64,000 nt of DNA. Origin: Bidens hawaiensis (lineage: Eukaryota; Streptophyta; Magnoliopsida; Asterales; Asteraceae). The stretch is from the NCBI GenBank assembly GCA_021521415.1, contig JAIQDT010007614.1, forward strand, positions 1-64,000. Reading direction: 5' to 3'. Made by a program: the position numbers and the translations under genes. Below the pieces are notes generated by a model. That model had not been told where the DNA came from and made no database searches. It worked only from the letters and a program-made list of their open reading frames with translations. Shown in pieces: positions 1 to 10,990 of the stretch; position 1 is the stretch's first letter, and each line of letters starts with the position of its first letter.

Positions 1-309
1 GTAGCGCATGAAGTCACACTTAGAGCACCTCACGCTGAACATCTAAACTAGCTTTTTGGAAGATTTTAGTTCTATCCCTTCGTTGCGCGTGGTTGTTCCC
101 GCCGCGCATGGGGATATGGCGTGGAAATCTTCAACAATTTTTATACTTGGATGTTTTTATGTAAATTTTAAACAATGTAATGTATTTGTATTAAACTTTT
201 CATGCGCAATGAAAATCTTACTTTGAATGTTTGCAATGGCCCGTGCTTAAGTATCAATCCCCACTCGTGCGCGCCCGGCTGTTTCCGCCGCTCAGGGCCG
301 GGTGTGACA
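1..309 (+). repeat. 5' LTR of element 1, 3' portion
   Basis: Bases 1-309 align end to end with 6923-7231, including the terminal GTGTGACA. The remainder of this LTR (about 1990 bp by comparison with the 3' copy) lies before the window. Confidence 0.95.
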
Positions 310-312
310 GAT

Positions 313-325
313 TGGTATCAGAGCA
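313..325 (+). other. Primer binding site, initiator tRNA-Met type
   Basis: TGGTATCAGAGCA starts three bases after the LTR end. This is the usual primer site of plant Tekay elements, complementary to the 3' end of initiator tRNA-Met. Confidence 0.9.
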
Positions 326-533
326 CTGGTTATAGCGAACTAGGAAAAGAAGTTTTAACCTAGACTATAACCGTTGGGGAATCGCATGAAATATTTTTCA
401 AAGAAAATACTTTCAAAAGAAACTATACACACACTTAGGAACACGGGTCACACTGTCTAGTAAATAATGATAACATTATGTGCTCAGAGTACATGCGCTA
501 AGTCTGATATATTTTCACTCTTTTAAAGCAAGA

Positions 534-1555
534 ATGCCTCCAACTAAAGCCAAAGGAATTACCATGACACCCGAGGAACTCGCGGAAATAATCGCGCAAG
601 CGATCGCAACACATGAGGCCAGCAAGGCCGAATCAAGTCAGGGTCGTCAGAATGAGACCCCAGAACCCGAATCAGGAGCCTTGGACAAAGGATGCTCCTA
701 TAAGACATTCATGGCCTGTAAGCCTTGGCCATTCAAGGGAACCGAAGGGGCCATTGGGCTCTACAACTGGATTGACAAGATGGAGACAGTTCTCTCCATT
801 AGCGGATGTAGTGAGAACCAGAAGGTCCTTTACGCGACCTGCATGTTCCAAGAGGCAGCTTCGTCTTGGTGGAAGCTTCAAACGAAAACATTGGGGCGAG
901 AAGTTGCTCTCCACAAGACCTGGGAGGAACTGAAGGAGATGATGATGAGAAAGTTCTGCTCTCGCGCAGAAATCCAGAATCTACAACAGGAATTCTGGAA
1001 CCACACCATGGTAGGAACGGATATCGACGCCTACAACAACCGGTTCAACGAACTTTGCCAGTTGGTGCCAGACATGGCAAACACGGAGGAAAAGAAGATC
1101 GAGAGGTATATTTTTGGGTTACCTCCTGTTGTCAGGGTTCCGCTCAACGCCGCAGCGCCTCCAACCTTTGATGAGGCGGGTTAGCGCGGGCCATTACCCT
1201 TACAAGGGATACGATCCGTGCGGGTATGTTGACTACGCGCGGAATCGAGCAGCGAACCTCTGACCCCAAGAGGAAATGGAACTCTCACCACCGAGGGTCC
1301 GACTCCAAGCAGCCACCGTTCAAGAAGCAGGAAAGCGCAAGGGTTTACGCGATTCAGGCCGCGGAGCCACCACGAAAAGGATACAGCGGGCCTCGCCCAT
1401 GGTGCAACAAATGCAAGTATCACCACGGGGGTGAATGCGCAAGAATCGAATGTGCCAAATGTGGCAGACCAGGGCACAAGACGATGAATTGCCGTGTCAG
1501 AGAAGCTGGAGCAAGCGACAACTGCTACGCATGCGGGGAAGCCAGGGCATTTTAG
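534..1555 (+). pseudogene. gag of element 1, frameshifted
   Basis: Capsid/nucleocapsid polyprotein that packages the element RNA. The likely start is the ATG at 534, which opens a lysine-rich N-terminus; the frame also runs upstream to 480 without an ATG. The capsid region (about 700-1150) has the WW and LVP features of plant gypsy gag. The frame stops at 1182-1184; another frame from 1226 carries the nucleocapsid with a first CNKC knuckle and a canonical CCHC knuckle (CAKCGRPGHKTMNC). A third knuckle begins at about 1520 (CYACG) and is broken by a second frameshift near 1540, its second half (GHFSRDC) continuing in the third frame. At least two frameshifts make this copy non-functional. Confidence 0.9.
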
Positions 1556-1905
1556 TCGGGATTGCCCGCAAAAGGGGAACCAAGCTCGCGGGAGAGCTTT
1601 TGTGATCGGCGCAGGCGAAGCTAAAGAAGAGCCGAATGTGGTAACCGACTCCCTAGGCCTAGCAACCAGTAGACTAGACACGCCTTATACTATAGAACTA
1701 GCCAATGGTAGGCAGTTATGCGCGAACGAAAGAACTGAACAATGTGTTATAGTCATGGGAGGTCACGGGTTCAATATTAACTTGTTGCCAATAGACTTGG
1801 GAAGTTTTGACATTGTGGTAGGTATGGATTGGTTAGTCGAGAACCGCGCGGAAGTTATTTGCCATGAGAAGCAGGTTCGAATCCCACTGTTGAACGGAGA
1901 AAACC
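1541..1905 (+). pseudogene. aspartic protease remnant of element 1, catalytic segment missing
   Basis: In the frame that continues the third zinc knuckle, the C-terminal half of a retropepsin-like protease is clear (the stretch around FDIVVGMDWL at about 1806-1836). The upstream part, where gypsy proteases carry the catalytic D-S/T-G-A motif, is absent: after a VVT (about 1640) the sequence runs through about 12 unrelated residues straight into the middle of the domain (about 1681). An internal deletion of some tens of codons explains this best. The frame ends near 1905, where the pol frame takes over. Confidence 0.8.
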
Positions 1906-4896
1906 TTGGTAATTCAAGGGGAAAGAAGGGGAGTTGCGACGAAACTGATTTCGTGCCTAAAGGCGCGAAAGTGCCTAAGGAAAGGGTGCTACGCCTTCCT
2001 GGCGCATGTCGTAGAGAAGAAAGGAGATGAGCGAAGAATTGAAGACTTACCAGTAGTGCGCGAATTTCCAGAAGTTTTTCCTGAAGATTTGCCCGGATTA
2101 CCGCCGCCGCGACAAGTCGAGTTTCGTATTGATTTAGTCCCAGGAGCTGCGCCAGTAGCTCGAGCGCCTTATCGACTAGCTCCATCTGAGATGCAAGAGC
2201 TATCCAATCAGTTACAGGAACTATTGGATAAGGGTTTCATACGCCCAAGCTTTTCACCTTGGGGAGCTCCAGTACTGTTTGTTAAGAAGAAGGATGGTTC
2301 GTTCAGAATGTGTATTGACTACAGGGAGCTGAACAAGCTGACAGTCAAGAATCGGTACCCCTTACCGAGGATTGACGACTTATTTGACCAGTTGCAGGGA
2401 TCCAGTTATTATTCGAAGATAGATCTACGGTCAGGATACCACCAACTTAGGGTCCATGAGGAAGATGTGCCGAAAACAGCCTTCCGAACTAGATACGGCC
2501 ATTATGAGTTCTTAGTGATGCCTTTCGGGCTAACTAATGCGCCGGCTGTGTTCATGGATCTGATGAACCGCGTGTGCAAACCATACTTGGACAAGTTTGT
2601 GATTGTGTTTATAGATGATATTCTGATTTACTCACGGACCAAGGCCGAGCATGAGCAACACCTGAGATTGATTTTGGAATTGTTGAGGAAAGAAAAGTTG
2701 TATGCGAAGTTTTCCAAGTGCGAGTTTTGGCTTAGAGAAGTTCACTTTCTCGGTCACGTTGTAAACGAGAAAGGAATTCACGTTGATCCTTCCAAAGTCA
2801 AGGCCATCGAAAACTGGGAAGCGCCAAAAACCCCAACTGAGGTGAGGCAATTCCTAGGACTAGCTGGCTACTATCGACGCTTCATTGAGAACTTCTCCAA
2901 GATAGCTCTACCTCTGACCGCGCTAACTCAGAAAGACAAGAAGTTTGTTTGGGGCGAAAATCAGGAAACAGCATTTCAAATGTTGAAACAGAAGTTATGT
3001 AGTGCGCCAATTTTGTCTTTGCCCGAGGGGATGGATGACATTGTTGTTTACTGCGACGCTTCACATCAGGGACTTGGATGTGTCCTTATGCAACGAGACA
3101 AAGTCATAGCGTATGCCTCACGCCAACTCAAGACCAATGAAAAGAACTACACAACGCATGATTTAGAACTTGGAGCGGTTGTCTTCGCGCTAAAGATTTG
3201 GCGCCATTACCTCTATGGTACAAAGTGTATAATCTTTACGGATCACAAGAGCCTTCAACATATATTTGATCAAAAGGATTTAAACATGAGGCAACGAAGA
3301 TGGGTGGAGTTGTTGAACGATTATGATTGTGAAATTAAGTACCACCCTGGAAAGGCGAATGTGGTAGCAGACGCGCTAAGTAGGAAGGAGCGAATAAAAA
3401 CGCTACGAGTCAAGGCTCTAAGGTTGACCATTCACGCAGATCTCTCTACCCGCATCCGAGACGCTCAGCAAGAAGCCTTGAAACCAGAGTTTGTTAAAAA
3501 CGAATGCCTTGGGGGTATGGTTAAGAATTTGGAACTTAAAGAGAACGGCAATCTATATTTCGCTAACCGCATATGGGTCCCTCTCAAGGGAGGATTGCGC
3601 GAGCAGGTCTTGAACGAAGCTCACAAGACGCGGTATTCCGTACATCCTGGCGCAGACAAGATGTACCAAGATGTTAAAACGCTGTATTGGTGGCCCAATC
3701 TTAAAGGCGCCATCGCGACGTATGTCAGTAAGTGCCTGACGTGTTCGAAGGTGAAGGCTGAATACCAGAAACCATCAGGGTTGCTTCAGCAGCCAGAAAT
3801 TCCCATGTGGAAGTGGGAACAAATCTCTATGGACTTCATCACCAAACTGCCAAGGACACCTGGGGGTTATGACACAATATGGGTTATTGTGGATCGGCTA
3901 ACTAAGTCAGCGCACTTCCTGCCGATCAAGGAAACCGATAAGATGGAAAAGTTAGCTCGACTGTATATTCGAGAAGTAGTTTCAAAACATGGAGTCCCAG
4001 TGTCCATCATTTCTGATAGAGATAGTCGGTTCACATCAAGGTTTTGGAGATCGTTACAAGGGGCTTTAGGTACTCGTCTTGACATGAGTACGGCATATCA
4101 TCCTCAAACGGATGGGCAAAGCGAGCGAACAATCCAGACATTGGAAGACATGCTACGCGCGTGCGCAATCGATTTCGGAGGTAGCTGGGATACTCATCTC
4201 CCATTGGTTGAATTTTCTTACAACAACAGTTATCACACAAGCATTAAGGCTGCGCCGTTCGAAGCTTTGTACGGGCGCAAGTGTAGATCCCCACTGTGCT
4301 GGGCTGAAGTGGGTGACAAGCAAATGACTGGTCCAGAATTGATCCAAGAAACAACAGACAAGATTTTTCAGATAAGGGATCGCCTTAAGACAGCGCGCGA
4401 CAGACAGAAGAGCTACGCAGATGTGCGAAGGAAACCATTGGAATTTCAAGTAGGGGATAAAGTACTTTTGAAAGTCTCTCCATGGAAAGGAGTCCCCCGT
4501 TTCGGCAAGCGAGGAAAGTTGAATCCGCGTTTCATTGGACCATTCGAGATCCTGGAAAGGATCGGTCCGGTTGCTTATAAACTCCGTTTACCCGCCGAAC
4601 TCAGTGGAGTTCATGATACGTTTCATGTGTCCAACCTCAAAAAGTGCTTATCTGACGAAACGTTGATTTTACCGTTGGAAGAGATTCACATCGACAAACA
4701 GCTGCACTTCATAGAAGAACCTATAGCAGTAACCGATTGGAAAGAACAAAAGTTACGCAGGAGCAAAATCAAGTTAGTAAAGGTTCAATGGAACTCGAGG
4801 CGTGGGCCTGAATTCACTTGGGAAAGAGAAGACCAAATGCGCAAGAAATACCCACACCTCTTTCAGAACATGGCTTCTGCCAGCAACGTCTCCTAA
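1906..4896 (+). CDS. pol of element 1: RT, RNase H, integrase, chromodomain-like tail
   Basis: An uninterrupted frame of 996 codons, opening at a TTG because it is really the continuation of gag-pol. Reverse transcriptase spans about residues 100-290, with the catalytic FIDD at about 235-238. RNase H spans about 378-495 with the CDASH catalytic motif near 382. Integrase begins with an HHCC-type zinc region (HPG...CLTC, about 580-613), followed by the DDE triad: D in SMDF (about 642), D in SDRD (about 703) and E in QSER 35 residues further on. The C-terminus has the GPF segment and, over about 930-990, a basic chromodomain-like fold ending in KKYPHLF, typical of Tekay elements and thought to guide integration into heterochromatin. 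The enzymes look intact, but in cis the broken gag and protease make the copy non-autonomous. Confidence 0.95.
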   Translation: MVIQGERRGVATKLISCLKARKCLRKGCYAFLAHVVEKKGDERRIEDLPVVREFPEVFPEDLPGLPPPRQVEFRIDLVPGAAPVARAPYRLAPSEMQELSNQLQELLDKGFIRPSFSPWGAPVLFVKKKDGSFRMCIDYRELNKLTVKNRYPLPRIDDLFDQLQGSSYYSKIDLRSGYHQLRVHEEDVPKTAFRTRYGHYEFLVMPFGLTNAPAVFMDLMNRVCKPYLDKFVIVFIDDILIYSRTKAEHEQHLRLILELLRKEKLYAKFSKCEFWLREVHFLGHVVNEKGIHVDPSKVKAIENWEAPKTPTEVRQFLGLAGYYRRFIENFSKIALPLTALTQKDKKFVWGENQETAFQMLKQKLCSAPILSLPEGMDDIVVYCDASHQGLGCVLMQRDKVIAYASRQLKTNEKNYTTHDLELGAVVFALKIWRHYLYGTKCIIFTDHKSLQHIFDQKDLNMRQRRWVELLNDYDCEIKYHPGKANVVADALSRKERIKTLRVKALRLTIHADLSTRIRDAQQEALKPEFVKNECLGGMVKNLELKENGNLYFANRIWVPLKGGLREQVLNEAHKTRYSVHPGADKMYQDVKTLYWWPNLKGAIATYVSKCLTCSKVKAEYQKPSGLLQQPEIPMWKWEQISMDFITKLPRTPGGYDTIWVIVDRLTKSAHFLPIKETDKMEKLARLYIREVVSKHGVPVSIISDRDSRFTSRFWRSLQGALGTRLDMSTAYHPQTDGQSERTIQTLEDMLRACAIDFGGSWDTHLPLVEFSYNNSYHTSIKAAPFEALYGRKCRSPLCWAEVGDKQMTGPELIQETTDKIFQIRDRLKTARDRQKSYADVRRKPLEFQVGDKVLLKVSPWKGVPRFGKRGKLNPRFIGPFEILERIGPVAYKLRLPAELSGVHDTFHVSNLKKCLSDETLILPLEEIHIDKQLHFIEEPIAVTDWKEQKLRRSKIKLVKVQWNSRRGPEFTWEREDQMRKKYPHLFQNMASASNVS

Positions 4897-4918
4897 ATTT
4901 CGGGACGAAATTTCGTTT

Positions 4919-4931
4919 AACGAGGGGAGAA
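4919..4931 (+). other. Polypurine tract of element 1
   Basis: AACGAGGGGAGAA lies directly before the 3' LTR, where the primer for plus-strand DNA synthesis is expected. Confidence 0.85.
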
Positions 4932-5003
4932 TGTGACACCCGGTAAATTCCCAATCCCTTAAACTAAGTAATCAACCTAATAATTAGGTGATTGTAAATA
5001 TTA

Positions 5004-5210
5004 TGCGCGCCATGTTAGTCAGCGCGTGCATTTGTTATGTGCGCCCTGCGCGAGCGCGCCATGTTAGTCAGCGCGTGCATTTGTTATGTGCGCCCTGCGC
5101 GAGCGCGCCATGTTAGTCAGCGCGTGCATTTGTTATGTGCAACCTGCGCGAGCGCACCATGTTAAGAACCAGCGTGAGCATATGTTATATGCGCCATGCG
5201 CGAATGTTTT
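5004..5210 (+). repeat. 49-bp minisatellite in LTR 1 (four units)
   Basis: The CATGTTAGTC block recurs at 5011, 5060 and 5109 and, degenerate, at 5158, a strict 49-bp period. Units are GC-rich and full of GCGC, unlike the rest of the LTR. Confidence 0.9.
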
Positions 5211-5870
5211 GGCTTTATGTTTTCATGTAACTTAACGTTATGTTGTCTATGGGTTGACCATCCCGCATGATGCTAAGGCGGGTGCATCCTAAATCGTTTA
5301 TGCGCGTGCGGAAGGGAACTAACCTCCCCGCATGGCGGGAACATTGAGAGCCAGTTTGTCTGAAGCTCCAAGATGGAATTGACTTCAACATAACTGATCA
5401 CTATGTTGAAATACCAAGACCACCTGGAGAATCTACAAATGAAACTCAATGTCCCTAACTGCGAGAAGGTTACGCACCTACCCGCAGCAAAGAAATGTCC
5501 TTCACGCAGAAAGCTATGCGCACAAAGTGATGCGCACAGAACACTTAGTCTATTCTCCAGACATAAGGAGATTACTCCCGCCCAAAAGGAAACAGTAGCG
5601 TGTTTCAGAGATTTTCCACTTTTTACTGTACACTGATAAAAGTACCTGAAAAAGCACACTGTAACATGAAAAGTCAACTGTCAGCCACCCTATTCTCACC
5701 AACCCCAGACCTGCATGTCCTGTTCAAATCAAATCAAGATCTTTTGTCCACTCCTCCACTTTTAAGTAAACAATAAACAATAATAATTTCCATACTTTAT
5801 CATCATTACCCCTAGATATGAAAAGATTTCAATCCCCTAAAGCAAGGGATTGTGTTCCCTTGAGTTTGCC

Positions 5871-5878
5871 TATAAATA
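5871..5878 (+). promoter_or_regulatory. Putative TATA box of LTR 1
   Basis: TATAAATA sits 940 bp into the LTR, followed by a C/A-rich stretch typical of a plant LTR start site about 30 bp on. Position and sequence only. Confidence 0.6.
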
Positions 5879-6403
5879 TGTAACCTAAATTATCACCCAA
5901 AACACACTCCAAAGAACTGCAAACTTGCACTAAGCATCTCCCGAGCATCCGTTATTTTCGATTCCGTCCCAGTTACTAGGTAAGCCGAGGTTATAAACTT
6001 GAGATCTACTTTCCAAACCTCATATTCTCCTATTTCTTGATCTTAATATATATACTTCTTGTTATTTAATCGTATTCTAGACCTTCAATTCCGAGGCCAA
6101 CACCAAGAAAACCCGAATCTCGATTAATCCCTTAACAAGAACCACAGGTGAGTCTCACAGCCCCTATTTTCACTGTTTTCACTATTTTTAGACTGTTTTC
6201 GGGGCGAGGGACACGTACTTAAATAATGTTTTATCATGGTATACTTACAAGCTATGCAAGCGATTATGTGTTTAAGTTATGTTTCATGATGAGTAATGCA
6301 AACGGTTATCTAAGGTTTTCGATGTATGTGCGCTAGAACTCGAGTAAGTGATCACTTTACCATTGGAACTCTAAGGGTAGGGACTGCTGGTTTGATCCAC
6401 CCA

Positions 6404-6735
6404 CTCGTAGGGGTCGCACCTCTTTGCATGGACGAGTGCCTAGTATGGTCATGGGGCAGTACTATGGGTTTGAGCCCGCTCGTAGGGGTCGCGCCTCTTT
6501 GCATGGACGAGCGCCTTGTTTTCCGGCACAACGTCCGCGCGTAACCCGCGGGACGGAATTATTATTTTAGCTCGTAGTGGCAGCGCCACTTTGCATGGAC
6601 GAGCACATGTTCCTGAAACGTTCGCGCGTAACCCGCGGGACGGTATTACTTATTTTAGCTCGTAGTGGCAGCGCCACTTTGCATAGACGAGCACAGTCCC
6701 CAGAAATGTTCGCGCGTAACCCGCGGAACGATTTT
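6404..6735 (+). repeat. Four tandem foldback units in LTR 1
   Basis: CTCGTAG starts units at 6404, 6479, 6571 and 6659. Each unit opens with CTCGT and closes its core with ACGAG after about 30 bases, so each can form a short hairpin. Units 2-4 are followed by a GCGCGTAACCCGCGG block. Confidence 0.85.
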
Positions 6736-7231
6736 ATCAGAATATGTTGATATAACTATGTTTTACCAAGCATGTGTTTTAATGATGCTATCAGAATTGT
6801 GTTTCAGAATGATTTGTATCAAGATTATGATGCAATACGATTTATCAAGTTACTAAGACTTGTGAACTCACTCAGTTTATACTGATTCAAATGTTTTTAC
6901 GTGTCTTTTAGGAGATAACTAGGTAGCGCATGAAGTCACACTTAGAGCACCTCACGCTGAACATCTAAACTAGCTTTTTGGAAGATTTTAGTTCTATCCC
7001 TTCGTTGCGCGTGGTTGTTCCCGCCGCGCATGGGGATATGGCGTGGAAATCTTCAACAATTTTTATACTTGGATGTTTTTATGTAAATTTTAAACAATGT
7101 AATGTATTTGTATTAAACTTTTCATGCGCAATGAAAATCTTACTTTGAATGTTTGCAATGGCCCGTGCTTAAGTATCAATACCCACTCGTGCGCGCCCGG
7201 CTGTTTCCGCCGCTCAGGGCCGGGTGTGACA

Positions 7232-9168
7232 ATATTCACTAAAATTCCATTGTCCACCAGGATCCTGCGTACAAAACAATTGGAAATATATAGGGTTATG
7301 ACCAAACCATCTTGATAAGGATCCTGAATATTGTTCATGTCCTCATCATCGAACGTAACTCCGTATTCTTTGGGCAAGATCATAGTCTTAGTTGGTCCTT
7401 CGGGTCTTTCTGCCTTGGCTACTTTGGCATTCCTTCAAGCTGCTGAGTAAGACATGCCGCAATATCTGATCCTCCGGAGATAACTTTTACAATTAATGCG
7501 CCCGGTGTTGGAGATTCTGCCCTTTTGGTATCCTGTTCGGGATCCTGGCTTCGATTCTTCTTTCCCATCAACTCTTTCAACTGACCCTTGTTGAGTAAAT
7601 AGTTGATCTCCCTCCTTAGAGCGATACAATCTTCAGAAATCTTCATGAAAAGCGCACCATTTGGACTTGTCTTTCTAGGCACTGTTTTTCTCGTTCTTTC
7701 GTAGCCATCTTGCCTTATCACCTAAATCCTGCATAGCACACATTAATCCAGAAATATCGACAAAAAAAATAACCACTTAAGTTGGGATAAGAATCATGAT
7801 CCTCATCATCGTCCAACACATTGACTCTGTCATTTCTGGAGTAGGGTTTGGATCAATATGGTTTAGATGACGGGGAATCTAACTTCCTGTTCGGGTGGTT
7901 GTAGTTGTTATGACCATCCAGCCTCTGCTGAATCACCCTGTTTTCTTCCATCCTGATGAACCTTAGATCCCTGCTTCTTGCTTTGTCCAGATTCCTGCAA
8001 ATATTCACGATGAGATCCTCATAGAAAGGGGTATCTTTCTTGAGACCCATTTTGAAAGCTTGCACACCCGTTGCAACATCCAGGTTGGGATCTCTAGAGC
8101 TTCCTTTCTGAATTTGTTGACAAGATCCCTAAGGGTTTCATCATTGCCCTGTGTTACTCTATATAAATTACTAGTTAACATTTCAAAACTTCTACTGCAA
8201 GAAAATTGATTATCAAATAAATTAACTAAATGAGCAAAAAATTTAATAGAGATAGGAGGGACACTTAGCAGCCATTTCAGTGCAGTTCCTGTGAGTGTTG
8301 AGCAATATCCTTTACATAAGCAGGCTTTCTTGAGATTCTGAAGTATGGGGTTGATCTCCATTCTCTCTCAGTACTGGGAGACATGCTCATTAGGATCCGT
8401 GGTTCTATCGTATAGCTTTATGCTTGGAGTCTGGAATCGATTCTGGATCTCAGCATAATATATGTGGGTGCGAATCTTGAGATCATGCGGCTACTTGGAG
8501 CCACTTCCAGAATCGACTGGACTATCCCAGGCACGTTGGAGATTATTTCTTTCAGCTTATGCGGTTCCTTCTTAATCACTGGACTAATACTGAAATCCTG
8601 CACATCATCATGGTTAGTTACGGATATAATATTACTGAAATTAGCAGTATCGAGAATCCTAGCTGGAGATCCCAAGATAACACCAAATTCTAGAGTAGGA
8701 GTGATCCTGGCAGACTGAACAGGATTTGTTCTGGCTGCAGATTGCATAGGAAGGAAATCATCATAGAGTTTGCCTTGGACCCTAAAGCGTCAAAGTTCAA
8801 GTTTCTATTTAGCAATGGAGTGAAAGTTTCCTCCATCGGCTTCTTTCCTTATGTTAGGATATCCTGGAGCTCCCTCAAGACAGAGATATAGGTTCGTTTC
8901 TTAGTTTCCATATGTTGTTTCATCTACATTAAAACATCAAGAATACCATCGTTAGACATAAGAACCGACCTCATGTTGGGAGACCCAGATCTTTGAATTG
9001 GCACGCTGACAGAAGGCCTTGTTGTGGGAGGAATCATGCTGCTTGATAATCTTTCCTGAGATGCTGACATCGGCAATAGTCATCTTCAGGAGGAAGAGGA
9101 AGTAGTTGAGCAACTTCGGAAACTGCGGATGGCATGGATGAAGATGTAGCTTTTGATTGAGAGGCCAT
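7232..9168 (-). pseudogene. Tat/Ogre-like gag-protease, degenerate
   Basis: Read on the minus strand, gag starts at the ATG at 9168 (MASQSKATSS) and continues in pieces: a proline- and serine-rich stretch (8418-8747), the conserved retrotransposon gag core (DPNEHVSQY near 8370-8410, then the TALKWL and LYRVTQGNDETLRDLV segments in 8005-8361) and a C-terminal part ending in the VISGGSD motif (about 7470). A protease start follows (ALVITLYI-like segment, then LVDNG where the family has its catalytic D-G). Frameshifts and stops occur throughout. The protease is cut at 7232 by the insertion of element 1. The motifs are those of the Tat/Ogre lineage; RT and integrase are not in the window. Confidence 0.8.
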
Positions 9169-9240
9169 TTTTTATTATAGCTTTGCAAGGTAATGATTCA
9201 GGAAGAAATTGAATATGGATTTGATTAGAAAACACCACTT

Positions 9241-9259
9241 GCCCCATGGTGGGCGCCAA
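9241..9259 (-). other. Primer binding site of the Tat-like element
   Basis: On the minus strand TGGCGCCCACCATGGGGC, the primer site form usual in Tat/Ogre elements, located about 70 bases before the gag start. Confidence 0.75.
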
Positions 9260-9553
9260 ACTATTTTGGTCAAAAATTACCGAAACAATATTTGAGTGAA
9301 TTCGTTAAGTGGGGTAGTGTGCTTTTCCATAGTGAGGTGAGTGATATAATACACAAATGCGGTAAAAGTAAAGGTGAACAAAGCGATGTAGAGAGGAAAA
9401 AGCTTAGATCCTTGTAAGGATCATTGGATAAAAACCTCGGGAGAGGAAAACTATCCCCTGCCTCAACTTATTGATGTAAAAAGGTGGTTACGGCTCGAGA
9501 GAGAACTAGTTGATAACGAAAGCTAAGTACGAGTGTGAGAGTTGCGAGTGCAG
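9260..9553 (-). repeat. LTR remnant of the Tat-like element
   Basis: Sequence beyond the primer site on the minus strand should be the 5' LTR. It is interrupted at 9554 by the Athila-like array and resumes after 20218, where a TATA-like TTTAAATA (about 20250, minus strand) fits an LTR promoter. The outer LTR end could not be located. Confidence 0.55.
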
Positions 9554-9558
9554 AATGT

Positions 9559-10803
9559 TGATGGTCGGGTATTTTGTATACATATATATTAGTGTATTAA
9601 TTATGTAGTTTTATTGAATATATAGTTTGAACTTTGGTACTTCATACGTGCTTTTATATTTCAGGTCATCGATAATTAAATATGCTAAATTGGAGACTTG
9701 TACGAGCATGGAATGATATCTCGGGAAGGCCGAAGCATGATTTGATGTCTTGGGAAGTGTTACAAAGAATCGGGAAGAGTATGGATGAGAAATCATAAGC
9801 CGATGCTAAAACTGAACAAGATGGGTTGGCAAAATGCGACCATGAAGTAAAACGAGCATATCTTGAGCTAGAAAATGTGTTACGGAAGCCATAATATATG
9901 AATTTTGGGTTTCTCGACGAGAGGAATCTGAAAATGAGGTTTTCTGAGGTCGTGATACGCGATGGGATGGTCATATGGCCATCGCGTATCGCAATGGACA
10001 TAAAAAACGGGAAAATTAGGTTATAATCATATTCTTCATCATAAACAACCCTAACTCCGTTTTGACGACCAAGAGGCGATTCCAGCAGCTACAAGAGGCG
10101 ATTTTCACCACCATAGCTTGTGCCAAGACCCTACATATGATTCATATCATCCGTATTGAAGATCCAATGATGTCAAGGCTCGGGTAATCACCTAGAATCG
10201 CACCCGGGATGTATAGTTTGTAATCTTTTACAGTGTTTCTCATGTGACTAAGAATATTATTGTATTATTATTGATGATTGACATATGATTATTGATGTTT
10301 GGTATTTCTGACTGTTCGGTCGGTTTAGGTTTACGTTAGCCTAAGCGATCTGTTACCAGTTGCTAGATAATTGATCATATGACTATTTGGTTAGGTTAAA
10401 TACAATAAAACATACAATTACCCTTAACTGAGTCACACTGGCAAGGACTGTTTGATAACCAGTGTCGTGTGTAAAGTGATTGTTGATGTCTAAGGTTTTG
10501 TCTGATTGATCAGTCTTTAGTTAATCGTTAATAATTAATCTGTTAGGTTGCATGAGATAACTGTAGGTTGCTTATTTGAATTCTCGGGTGTGATTTGCTT
10601 TGTTAACTGCTTAAAACTCGTTTACTTGCTTGTTGCTTAGTTCTCTAAATTCATTTCAATTTCTTGTGTGATCAGCACTAAACACTAGTTACTTCATAAT
10701 ATTAAAAATGTACACGAATTACAATGACCACATACTACTTGTGATATGATATCCTACTTGCTCTAACTATTTAGTTTAAATTGGGTTTTTGATTGACTTG
10801 AAC
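9559..10803 (+). repeat. Athila-like LTR A (3' end deleted)
   Basis: Matches LTR B and LTR C from TGATGG up to TTGACTTGAAC. It then passes directly into gag coding sequence, whereas LTR C continues for about 10 bases to GACGGTTATCA and the target duplication. The terminal bases are therefore missing here. Confidence 0.85.
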
Positions 10804-10990
10804 TTTGTGATGACTGTGGTGAACTCGGGCATAAGGCAGAAAATTCCCCCGAGTTTTATGATGACGAGGAGGATGATACTGAAGAGGTTATCTATGCTTA
10901 CGGGGATTCCAAATGCCAAGGGTTCAACTCAAACACATATCACCCGGGCCTGAGGAATCACTCAAACTTTTACTACGGGAACACGTCTTC
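10804..10990 (+). pseudogene. gag fragment, unit A
   Basis: Begins within a zinc-knuckle-like CDDCGELGH segment, then an acidic stretch and the SNTYHPGLRNH motif characteristic of Athila gag. It breaks off near 10990, where a deletion joins it to sequence downstream of the protease. Confidence 0.8.

Larger units (their letters stand above)
1..7231 (+). mobile_element. Ty3/gypsy retrotransposon 1, Tekay-type, 5' end outside window
   Basis: Order seen: 3' part of the 5' LTR, tRNA-Met type primer site, gag, protease remnant, reverse transcriptase, RNase H, integrase, polypurine tract, complete 3' LTR (TGTGACAC...GTGTGACA). The integrase is followed by a GPF-type segment and a C-terminal chromodomain-like stretch, which with the domain order points to the Tekay (Del) chromovirus lineage. 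The last 309 bases of both LTRs align without gaps with about one difference near base 260, so the insertion is recent. It interrupts an older minus-strand Tat-like element whose protease stops exactly at 7232. The left target duplication is outside the window; the right one would be ATATT at 7232-7236. Confidence 0.95.
4932..7231 (+). repeat. 3' LTR of element 1, 2300 bp
   Basis: Starts TGTGACACCCGG and ends CCGGGTGTGACA, so the termini are a long inverted repeat. It contains a 49-bp minisatellite (5004-5210), a TATA box (5871-5878) and a second, foldback-rich repeat block (6404-6735). Confidence 0.95.

Noticed and set aside
4153..4449. 98-codon minus frame opposite the integrase of element 1
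   Set aside because: Shadow of the pol frame on the other strand.
9666..10001. Minus-strand frame found in all three Athila-like LTRs
   Set aside because: Lies inside LTR sequence; conservation reflects duplication, and the copies carry different frame breaks.
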